Positions 18,370 through 25,205 of a stretch of DNA of 50,622 bases are shown here, one piece after another (positions within the stretch are counted from its first letter, which is position 1; every line of letters starts with the position of its first letter). Below the pieces are notes generated by a model, which was given only the letters and a program-made list of their open reading frames with translations, was not told where the DNA came from and ran no database searches. The stretch is from an uncultured Clostridia bacterium (GTDB lineage: Bacteria; Bacillota; Clostridia; Christensenellales; Borkfalkiaceae): positions 1 to 50,622 of the forward strand of contig CAKVPH010000013.1 in NCBI GenBank assembly GCA_934796775.1. Direction: 5' to 3'. The translations under genes and the position numbers were made by a program.

Positions 18370-19583
18370 TACTTTAAAATTACTCTTATGTGTACTTTTT
18401 TGCCTTTGTGCAGAATGAACTCTCCTTTTTCTATAATTTCGGGTGCGAGTTCCATATTTTTAACGTCGGCTTTAACGTCGTTTATCATAACGCCGCCACC
18501 TTCGATAAGGCGTCTTGCGTCCCCGCGCGACGAACAAACCTTGCTAAGAACCATAATTTCGGGCAGAAAGGTCGTAGTTTTGGGAACTTCGACCGAAGGC
18601 ATATTAGAGCTATCGCCCGAAAACGCAGCTTTTGCCTGAGCGCGGCATTCTTCGGCTTTTTCTTTGCCGTGAACGAGCGCGGTAACTTCGTAAGCAAGGC
18701 GTTCTTTTGCGGCGTTCATTCTCTCGTCGTTATGAGCGGTGAGTTCATTGATTTCGTCCAGATCCATAAAGGTTAAAAGCTTCATGCATTCGGCAACTTT
18801 AACGTCCTCAACGTTTCTGAAATACTGATAGAAATCATATACCGGGCATTTGTTTTCGTCAAGCCAGAGCGCGCCCTTTTGGGTTTTTCCCATTTTTTTG
18901 CCGTCGCTAGTGAGCAGCAGCGTGCAGGTTAAACAGAACGCGTCTTTTTGTTTCTTTCTGCGGATAAGATCTACGCCCGCAAGCATGTTTGACCACTGAT
19001 CGTCTCCGCCGACTTCTAACTTACAGCCGTAAAGGTCATTGAGCTTTAAAAAGTCGTAACCTTGCATCAGCATATAGTTAAATTCAAGGAAAGTAAGACC
19101 TTTTTCCATTCTCTGTTTGTAGCACTCGGCGGTAAGCATTTTGTTTACCGAAAAATATACTCCGATATCGCGGATAAAATCAACGTAGTTTAGCGAAAGC
19201 AGCCAGTCTTTGTTGTTTACCGCAATAGCCGCGTTTTCGCCTTCGAACGAAATAAAGCGCGACATCTGCTTTTTAAAGCACTCAACGTTATGTTCGATAG
19301 TTTCAACGGTCATCATAGTGCGCATATCCGTTCTGCCGGAAGGATCGCCTACCATACCCGTGCCGCCGCCGAAAAGAGCTATGGGCGTATGTCCGTAACG
19401 CTGCATCCACGCCATTGCCATAATGGGAATATAATGACCGATATGCAAACTGTCTGCAGTAGGATCGAATCCTACGTAAAAAGATATTTTTTCTTCGCCG
19501 AGCATCTTTTGAAGATCTTCGTCGTAAATGGTCTGTTTTATAAAACCTCTTTCCTTAAGTACGTCGTAAACGTTTTTTGCCAT
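18369..19583 (-). CDS. tyrS: Tyrosyl-tRNA synthetase
   Basis: A 404-aa class I synthetase that charges tRNA-Tyr. The HIGH motif is at residues 47-50 and a KMGKT variant of KMSKS at 230-234; GGDDQWSNM near 192 is typical of TyrRS. A C-terminal S4 RNA-binding domain spans about 340-404. SD AAGGAG precedes the ATG. I see no T-box in the short 45-bp gap upstream. Confidence 0.95.
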   Translation of the reverse strand: MAKNVYDVLKERGFIKQTIYDEDLQKMLGEEKISFYVGFDPTADSLHIGHYIPIMAMAWMQRYGHTPIALFGGGTGMVGDPSGRTDMRTMMTVETIEHNVECFKKQMSRFISFEGENAAIAVNNKDWLLSLNYVDFIRDIGVYFSVNKMLTAECYKQRMEKGLTFLEFNYMLMQGYDFLKLNDLYGCKLEVGGDDQWSNMLAGVDLIRRKKQKDAFCLTCTLLLTSDGKKMGKTQKGALWLDENKCPVYDFYQYFRNVEDVKVAECMKLLTFMDLDEINELTAHNDERMNAAKERLAYEVTALVHGKEKAEECRAQAKAAFSGDSSNMPSVEVPKTTTFLPEIMVLSKVCSSRGDARRLIEGGGVMINDVKADVKNMELAPEIIEKGEFILHKGKKVHIRVILK

Positions 19584-19628
19584 AATAACTCCTTAAATAT
19601 ATCTTAAAAATTGTATTTTTTATCTGTT

Positions 19629-20189
19629 TTATCGTTCATCGTCATTATTTTGTCCGTAAGGATTTTTTTCATCCGCTGTTATCTGAACGTTTTCGGTAAT
19701 TGTGTTTTCGGTAGTTACGTTTTCGGGCGTAATTGCTTTTGCCGCGTTTTTACGTTTAAACACGTAATTTATTATTGAAAAAACTAATTCGGCAAAACCG
19801 ACGGCAAAAGCCGTTATGTAACACGAAAGCGTAAGCACGTCCTGAATGTTTCTCGGCGCAATCTGAGTAAACACGGACACGGCAAAGCACCCTAACGCCG
19901 CAAACATTATTATAATCGAAAGAATAATTCCGAAAATAAGTTTTAAAACGGCATTTTTATTTCCCGTTCTTGCCACTATAAAAACAAGCATGCCGTTTAA
20001 TAATAACGCCCCGATGAGCATAACCATATAAACGATATTCGCCATAGCCAGAATTATAATTGCAAAACTTTCGTCGCCTTTAATACTTGACTGAACGCTT
20101 ATACCGGTTACCAAAAGAATAATTGCAAGCACGAAACAAGCAAAAGCAACAGCGGTTATTATATAGCCCGTAATTTTAAGTTTTTTCAT
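19629..20189 (-). CDS. Four-helix integral membrane protein, unknown function
   Basis: A 186-aa protein with hydrophobic segments at about residues 9-31, 47-72, 80-108 and 120-142. The tail is polar, rich in Thr, Glu and Asn, and ends NPYGQNNDDER, so it is probably cytoplasmic. No family recognised. SD GAGG precedes the ATG. It lies 45 bp ahead of tyrS on the same strand and may be co-transcribed. Confidence 0.7.
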   Translation of the reverse strand: MKKLKITGYIITAVAFACFVLAIILLVTGISVQSSIKGDESFAIIILAMANIVYMVMLIGALLLNGMLVFIVARTGNKNAVLKLIFGIILSIIIMFAALGCFAVSVFTQIAPRNIQDVLTLSCYITAFAVGFAELVFSIINYVFKRKNAAKAITPENVTTENTITENVQITADEKNPYGQNNDDER

Positions 20190-20324
20190 ACGTTTCCTCT
20201 AAGCAAAAAAATCTGCCAAGCCGAACTAAAACAGCAAGCAACGTATATTAACCCATAATTTCGGCTTTTCCAAGTATATATTAACATTTTTTTTTTGAAT
20301 TAGCAAATAAAAGCCCGAAAAATA

Positions 20325-20353
20325 TTGTAAATTAACAAAAATTATGCTATAAT
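20325..20353 (+). promoter_or_regulatory. Promoter of the NifU-like/GGGtGRT operon
   Basis: A TTGTAA -35 (20325-20330), a 17-bp spacer and a perfect TATAAT -10 (20348-20353) lie about 43 bp before the chosen start. Confidence 0.65.
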
Positions 20354-20395
20354 CAAGGTCGATTGAAATTAATTCCAAATCGGAGGATTATTAAA

Positions 20396-21088
20396 ATGCA
20401 ATATTCAAAAGATGTTGAAAGAATGATTTGCGTTGCAAAAGGTCCCGATCACGGGCCCGCCCCCATTCCCGAAGAAGGAAAATGGGTATCTTCCAAACAG
20501 ATAACCGACATTTCGGGCTTTACGCACGGCGTCGGTTGGTGTGCTCCGCAGCAAGGTGCCTGCAAGCTTTCGCTCAACGTTAAAAACGGCGTTATCGAAG
20601 AAGCGCTGGTTGAAACTATCGGTTGCTCGGGCATGACTCACTCGGCGGCAATGGCTTCCGAAATTCTTCCCGGAAAGACCATACTCGAAGCGTTAAATAC
20701 CGACCTTGTTTGCGACGCCATAAACACCGCTATGCGTGAATTGTTCCTGCAAATAGTTTACGGCAGAACTCAGTCCGCTTTCTCTGACGACGGCTTGGTT
20801 ATAGGCGCAGGACTCGAAGATCTCGGCAAAGGACTTCGCTCGCAGGTAGGTACTATGTACGGAACTAAGTCAAAAGGACCCAGATACCTTGAAATGGCTG
20901 AAGGTTACGTTAAAAACATCGGTCTCGACGAAAATAACGAAATTATCGGTTACGAATTCGTTTCGCTCGGCAAAATGATGGATTTTATAACTAAAGGCAT
21001 GAGTCCCGACGAAGCTTATCAAAAAGCTTCCGGCAAATACGGCAGATTCGATGAGGCTAAAACCGTCATCAATCCCCGCCTGCAATAA
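20396..21088 (+). CDS. NifU-like iron-sulfur cluster scaffold protein
   Basis: A 230-aa protein. I start it at ATG 20396, 8 bp after CGGAGGA; an in-frame start 33 bp upstream lies next to the -10 box and lacks an SD. It is related to the NifU/IscU N-terminal scaffold: GCSGMTHSAAMASEILPGKTI (from Cys77) matches the scaffold segment, and Cys49 and Cys56 precede it. It is longer than IscU, with an extra C-terminal part. It probably binds an Fe-S cluster. It is followed after a short gap by the GGGtGRT gene, its usual neighbour in anaerobes. The client is unknown. Confidence 0.82.
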   Translation: MQYSKDVERMICVAKGPDHGPAPIPEEGKWVSSKQITDISGFTHGVGWCAPQQGACKLSLNVKNGVIEEALVETIGCSGMTHSAAMASEILPGKTILEALNTDLVCDAINTAMRELFLQIVYGRTQSAFSDDGLVIGAGLEDLGKGLRSQVGTMYGTKSKGPRYLEMAEGYVKNIGLDENNEIIGYEFVSLGKMMDFITKGMSPDEAYQKASGKYGRFDEAKTVINPRLQ

Positions 21089-21105
21089 TTTGGGAGGCTA
21101 TAATT

Positions 21106-22110
21106 ATGAGCGTTACTTTTGAAGGATACGAAAGAAGAATAGATAAAATTAACAAATGTCTTGCCGCATACGGCATTAAAGACGTTGAAGAATGCAAAAA
21201 AATCACGCTTGACAAAGGCGTTGACGTTGACCAGATCGTAAGAGGCATTCAACCTATCTGCTTTGAAAACGCTGTTTGGGCTTACACCGTAGGCGCGGCT
21301 ATAGCAATCAAAAAAGGCTGCAAAAACGCGGCTGACGCTGCCGAAGCTTTGGGCGAAGGTCTTCAATCTTTCTGCATTCCCGGTTCGGTTGCAGATCAGA
21401 GAAAAGTAGGTCTTGGCCACGGTAACCTTGCCGCAATGCTTTTAAAGGAAGAAACCGAATGTTTCTGCTTCCTTGCAGGTCACGAATCGTTCGCTGCAGC
21501 AGAAGGCGCAATCGGTATCGCGCTTAAAGCAAACAAAGTAAGAACAAAACCCTTAAGAGTCATTCTTAACGGTCTTGGAAAAGACGCGGCGTTTATAATC
21601 AGCCGTATCAACGGTTTTACTTACGTTCAGACTAAGTATGATTACTATACAGGCGAACTTAAAATCGTTAAAGAAACTCCGTACTCAACAGGCGACAGAG
21701 CAAAGGTCAGATGCTACGGCGCAGACGACGTAAACGAAGGCGTTGCAATCATGAGAGCGGAAAAAGTTCAGGTATCTATTACCGGTAACTCAACCAACCC
21801 CACCAGATTCCAGCACCCCGTTGCAGGCACTTACAAAAAATGGTGCGTAGATAACGGCGTTAAATACTTCTCGGTTGCATCGGGCGGCGGCACGGGCAGA
21901 ACTCTCCACCCCGACAATATGGGTGCAGGTCCCGCTTCTTACGGCTTTACCGATACTCTTGGCAGAATGCATTCCGACGCACAGTTTGCCGGTTCTTCGT
22001 CAGTTCCCGCACACGTTGAAATGATGGGTCTTATCGGTATGGGTAACAACCCCATGGTAGGCGCATCGGTTGCAGTTGCGGTTGCTATTGAACAGGCAAT
22101 GAACAAGTAA
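21106..22110 (+). CDS. GGGtGRT protein
   Basis: A 334-aa protein with the name-giving GGGTGRT motif at residues 260-266, plus conserved GLGHGNLAA and HVEMMGLIGMGNNPMVGAS. This family is found mainly in strict anaerobes and has no established function. It sits 17 bp after the NifU-like gene behind SD GGGAGG, so the two are one operon. A role in Fe-S cluster or redox chemistry is inferred from the pairing only. Confidence 0.88.
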   Translation: MSVTFEGYERRIDKINKCLAAYGIKDVEECKKITLDKGVDVDQIVRGIQPICFENAVWAYTVGAAIAIKKGCKNAADAAEALGEGLQSFCIPGSVADQRKVGLGHGNLAAMLLKEETECFCFLAGHESFAAAEGAIGIALKANKVRTKPLRVILNGLGKDAAFIISRINGFTYVQTKYDYYTGELKIVKETPYSTGDRAKVRCYGADDVNEGVAIMRAEKVQVSITGNSTNPTRFQHPVAGTYKKWCVDNGVKYFSVASGGGTGRTLHPDNMGAGPASYGFTDTLGRMHSDAQFAGSSSVPAHVEMMGLIGMGNNPMVGASVAVAVAIEQAMNK

Positions 22111-22137
22111 TCCGATAGAATATTATAAAAACGTTAT

Positions 22138-22185
22138 AAAAGCGGCTGCTTCTAACGATGTTTCGTAATGCGCCGCTTTTTCTTT
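22138..22185 (+). terminator. Terminator of the GGGtGRT operon
   Basis: An AAAGCGGC...GCCGCTTT stem is followed by a T-rich tail, 28 bp after the stop codon. Confidence 0.7.
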
Positions 22186-22197
22186 ATTTTTATTATA

Positions 22198-22241
22198 AAA
22201 ACCCGCCTATAGGTCGATTATCAGACATTTAGGCGGGTTTT
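22198..22241. terminator. Bidirectional terminator containing the dispersed motif
   Basis: A perfect 12-bp stem, AAAACCCGCCTA paired with TAGGCGGGTTTT, encloses TAGGTCGATTATCAGACATT. The left arm plus loop is a copy of the CCTATAGGTCGATTATC family. It can serve the plus-strand operon and the minus-strand APH-fold gene. Confidence 0.75.
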
Positions 22242-22272
22242 AGTTGCTTTTAATTTTTTTTATTTTACGGCT

Positions 22273-23241
22273 TTAATTTAAGCCGTTTATCTTTTTTGCC
22301 TGACTTATTGCTTTTACTATATACTTTTTATAATATTCTCCGTCGGTTTCATTATAGCGGTTGCCGACCGCCACCCACTCGCAATACTCGTATAACAAAA
22401 AGCAGTCAAGTGTTTTTTGCCATTCTTCTTTTGATATGTTTTTGCTTGAAAGGAAGTTTTCATAATAGTAGTTTATGGCAAACTCTTTATCTTCATCGCG
22501 CATAAAAAACAACCAGTCGGAATTTTGTTCGCCATGTGCTATAAGACGGGCAAAAGACAAAGCATACGGCAAAACCGCGCCGTTTTCCCAGTCTATTATA
22601 ACCGCTCTGTTTTCATTTTCACATACAACGATGTTAAACGGCAATAAATCGTCATGGCAAAGCGCACACGGGATTTCTTCGTAAACTTTTAAAAATTTAT
22701 CGTAAGCACTTTCTAATACTTCATTTCTTAGATAATTTCTGCGTTTTTTTACTCTGATTAAATTTTGTTTTTGAGCCGCGAGTTCGTATTCGTTTGTCTC
22801 TTTTCCTTTATCTCTCCAAGTTGCGTTTTGCATAGATATAAGCGCATCGAGCGCAAGTTTTAACTTGTCTTTACTGCATTTACACAGATTTTCGCCGCAA
22901 ATAAACTCTTCGAGCAGATAGATTTCGTCGTTTAATTTAACGGCGGCATAAATTTGCGGCGCAACGTTGTTTAAGTGCAATTTGCTGAACGTCTTATCTT
23001 TGAAAATTTCTTTTAAAACGCCGTGCGAATCAAAATATCTGTAGTAAACTTCGGCTTCGTTTTCTTTTGCTTTTTTTAAAACGTAAATTCGCTCTTCTTT
23101 TGATTTTTCGTCGCAATAAAAGACTTTATACACTTCGTCATACGACGAACCGTCTTCTTCTCGCAGAAAATTTTCGATTTTTACAGAACTCGGATTATCA
23201 AAATATCCGATTTCTTCAAGAAGTTTATATATTTTTTGCAT
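22273..23241 (-). CDS. APH/choline-kinase-fold phosphotransferase
   Basis: A 322-aa kinase-like protein. The catalytic loop CHDDLLPFNIVV (Asp197 or Asp198, Asn203) and the metal-binding IDWENG (217 on) are the APH hallmarks. The N-terminal half has a nucleotide-binding lobe with YVLKKAK (Lys56 region). Such enzymes phosphorylate small alcohols (choline, ethanolamine, aminoglycosides, sugars); the substrate cannot be assigned. SD is weak. It is transcribed alone. Confidence 0.8.
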   Translation of the reverse strand: MQKIYKLLEEIGYFDNPSSVKIENFLREEDGSSYDEVYKVFYCDEKSKEERIYVLKKAKENEAEVYYRYFDSHGVLKEIFKDKTFSKLHLNNVAPQIYAAVKLNDEIYLLEEFICGENLCKCSKDKLKLALDALISMQNATWRDKGKETNEYELAAQKQNLIRVKKRRNYLRNEVLESAYDKFLKVYEEIPCALCHDDLLPFNIVVCENENRAVIIDWENGAVLPYALSFARLIAHGEQNSDWLFFMRDEDKEFAINYYYENFLSSKNISKEEWQKTLDCFLLYEYCEWVAVGNRYNETDGEYYKKYIVKAISQAKKINGLN

Positions 23242-23597
23242 GGAGAAAAACTTTATATATCTACCTTGTTTTATTTTTTATAAAACAATTATAAAGGCTT
23301 TTTTTATTTTAGTCAACGCATTTACATAAAACCTGAATACGAATTTGTTTTAAATTATATGGGCAATGTAAATTATACAAGCAATTTTAAACATAATTAT
23401 ATAATATTATCGAAATAAGTTCATAGAATATATTATTCTGCGTAAAAAAGGTTTCGGGCGGTAAAAAGACGCCCGATTTTTATTTAACTTAACTTATTTT
23501 TTGATTTTAAAGCAAATTTCTTGCTTTAAATAAGCATAAGGTATATACTATTTTCGTTTTGATAAGTGTTTAACAAAAAAGAAAGAGATAAACTTTA
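23242..23597. other. Divergent intergenic region with an orphan terminator
   Basis: AT-rich region between divergent genes. It contains TATAAT-like sequences near 23398-23410, a copy of the AGAATATATTATTCTGCG palindrome at 23425-23442, and a strong hairpin plus T-run at 23454-23484. No ORF. Confidence 0.5.
23454..23484 (+). terminator. Orphan terminator upstream of the permease
   Basis: TCGGGCG and CGCCCGA arms with a 9-nt loop, followed by TTTTTATTT. No gene ends here on the plus strand, so it may end a short RNA or attenuate the permease. Confidence 0.65.
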
Positions 23598-24713
23598 ATG
23601 ATGCAAGATAAAAGCAATTTTTTGCATGATTTTATAAAAAAGAATACCGTTTTTGTAATCGCCCTTATTGCGGCGATTATTTCTTGTTTTTTAGTTCCGC
23701 CGGATAAAAACTATTTGAGTTATTACGACTGGAAAACGCTTACAAGTCTTTTTTGTATGCTTGCTATAATAGAAGGCTTAAAAAACATTAGATTTTTCAG
23801 TATACTTGCGCAGAAAATAGTAAAACTTTTTAAAACTACGCGCTCGGCTATAACCGCGCTTGTATTTATAACCTATTTTGCGTCCATGCTGATTGCCAAC
23901 GATATGGCTCTTATTACTTTTTTGCCGCTCGGATATTTTGTTTTAACCGCTACAAACAAGCAAAAATTTATGGCTTACACTTTTATTTTGCAAACCATTG
24001 CCGCAAACCTTGGCGGAATGATTACACCGTTCGGCAATCCGCAGAATTTGTTTTTGTATAACTATTTTCAAATTACAAACGCCGAGTTTTTTAGCATAAT
24101 GTGGTTTCCGACGGCTGTTTCGGTTGTCCTTTTGGCTATCTGCTGTTTGTTTATAAAAAGTGAGCGATTTGACGGCGACCTTTCGTCAACTGAAAAACTC
24201 AACGTTAAACGCGCAGTTGTATTTTTCGTTCTGTTCGCGTATGCTATAGTAATTGTATTCCGCGTAGTTCCGTACTGGACGGGACTATTCATGATGCCGA
24301 TTATATTTTTACTCGACAGAAAAGCCATTTTGAAGGTAGATTACGTTCTGCTTTTAACCTTTTGTATGTTTTTTACTTTTGCAGGCAATCTTGTTCGTAT
24401 TCCAGCTGTCAATGAATTTTTTAGCAATCTTTTGAGAAAAAACACACTATTAACGGGCGTTTTAAGTTGTCAGGTAATAAGTAATGTACCGTCGGCAATT
24501 CTTTTATCCAAGTTTACTGCCGATTACGCGCATCTTCTGGTTGCAGTAAACATAGGTGGATGCGGTACGCTTATTTCTTCGTTGGCAAGTCTTATCAGTT
24601 TTAAGCACTTTTGTGCATATCAACCGCAAAACACTAAAAAATATTTGATTTTAGCACATGCGTTGAATTTTTCGTTTTTGATTATTCTAACTGTTTTATG
24701 CTCGGTCTTTTAA
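23598..24713 (+). CDS. ArsB/CitM (SLC13-like) superfamily permease
   Basis: A 371-aa polytopic membrane protein with about 9-10 helices. IANDMALITFLPL near residue 98 and GGMITPFGNPQNLFLY near 137 are typical of the ion-transporter superfamily that includes citrate, arsenite and Na+/H+ antiporters. It is shorter than most members (usually 400-450). Substrate not assignable. The ATG at 23598 has a weak purine-rich SD; an ATG directly follows it. It is transcribed alone behind an orphan terminator. Confidence 0.8.
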   Translation: MMQDKSNFLHDFIKKNTVFVIALIAAIISCFLVPPDKNYLSYYDWKTLTSLFCMLAIIEGLKNIRFFSILAQKIVKLFKTTRSAITALVFITYFASMLIANDMALITFLPLGYFVLTATNKQKFMAYTFILQTIAANLGGMITPFGNPQNLFLYNYFQITNAEFFSIMWFPTAVSVVLLAICCLFIKSERFDGDLSSTEKLNVKRAVVFFVLFAYAIVIVFRVVPYWTGLFMMPIIFLLDRKAILKVDYVLLLTFCMFFTFAGNLVRIPAVNEFFSNLLRKNTLLTGVLSCQVISNVPSAILLSKFTADYAHLLVAVNIGGCGTLISSLASLISFKHFCAYQPQNTKKYLILAHALNFSFLIILTVLCSVF

Positions 24714-24746
24714 GCCTAACTGCAGCTTGAAGCCGGCAACGTAACG

Positions 24747-24820
24747 GCAACGTAACGTTGCATCCTGGCTGTCTCTTATAGGCTTTTGTGAAAATATAAG
24801 TTGACTACTCGTTTTAGGTT
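24747..24820. repeat. Dispersed repeat R3, copy 1
   Basis: Begins with the palindrome GCAACGTAACGTTGCATC and ends with ACTACTCGTTTTAGGTT. Relatives are at 28228, 47629 and 50561. Confidence 0.7.
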
Positions 24821-24840
24821 ATTACAACTCAAAGCTTTAA

Positions 24841-24854
24841 TAATCAACCTATAG
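24841..24854 (-). repeat. Dispersed CCTATAGG motif copy (divergent)
   Basis: TAATCAACCTATAG, the reverse-complement form of the CTATAGGTTGATTA core. Confidence 0.6.
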
Positions 24855-24874
24855 ACCTATATTTATATAAATAA

Positions 24875-24949
24875 ACGTAGGGGCGGATATCATCCGCCCG
24901 CTTTTTATATTATCTTGCTTTATTGCGGAAAGATGATATCTTCCCCTAT
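24875..24949. repeat. Paired-hairpin dispersed repeat, copy 2
   Basis: GGGCGGATATCATCCGCCC hairpin, a spacer, then a GGAAAGATGATATCTTCCC hairpin. The outer ends are CGTAGGGG and CCCCTATA. Confidence 0.75.
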
Positions 24950-25030
24950 ATTTTTAATACTCTCATAAAGTTTGAATTTTAACAAAAAATATAATTTTAT
25001 TTATCGTTAAAGCTTTATAGCTAAAAAGCA

Positions 25031-25059
25031 TTTACAAAAATAAAAAAATTTGGTATAAT
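25031..25059 (+). promoter_or_regulatory. Promoter of tRNA-Arg
   Basis: TTTACA (25031-25036), a 17-bp spacer and TATAAT (25054-25059), 18 bp before the mature tRNA 5' end. Confidence 0.65.
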
Positions 25060-25076
25060 GAAATTTGATAAAATAA

Positions 25077-25153
25077 CTACCTGTAGCTCAGTTGGATAGA
25101 GCGTAAGACTCCGACTCTTAAGGCCGCTGGTTCGACCCCAGTCAGGTAGACCA
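25077..25153 (+). tRNA. tRNA-Arg (anticodon CCG), CCA encoded
   Basis: Cloverleaf: acceptor CTACCTG/CAGGTAG, D stem GCTC/GAGC, anticodon stem TAAGA/TCTTA with loop CTCCGAC (anticodon CCG, reads CGG), T stem GCTGG/CCAGT with TTCGACC loop, then ACCA. Confidence 0.93.
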
Positions 25154-25159
25154 AAAAAA

Positions 25160-25190
25160 GGGGCTGTCGCATTAAGCGGCAGCCCCTTAT
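25160..25190. terminator. Bidirectional terminator between tRNA-Arg and pilin-like gene 1
   Basis: An 11-bp stem, GGGGCTGTCGC with GCGGCAGCCCC (one G-T), and a 5-nt loop. On the minus strand a seven-T run follows, so it ends the pilin-like gene; on the plus strand it follows the tRNA. Confidence 0.8.
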
Positions 25191-25205
25191 TTGTGTTTTT
25201 ATAAC

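Noticed and set aside
19584..19628. T-box leader for tyrS
   Set aside because: Only 45 bp separate tyrS from the upstream gene, too short for a T-box, and no specifier or T-box sequence is visible.
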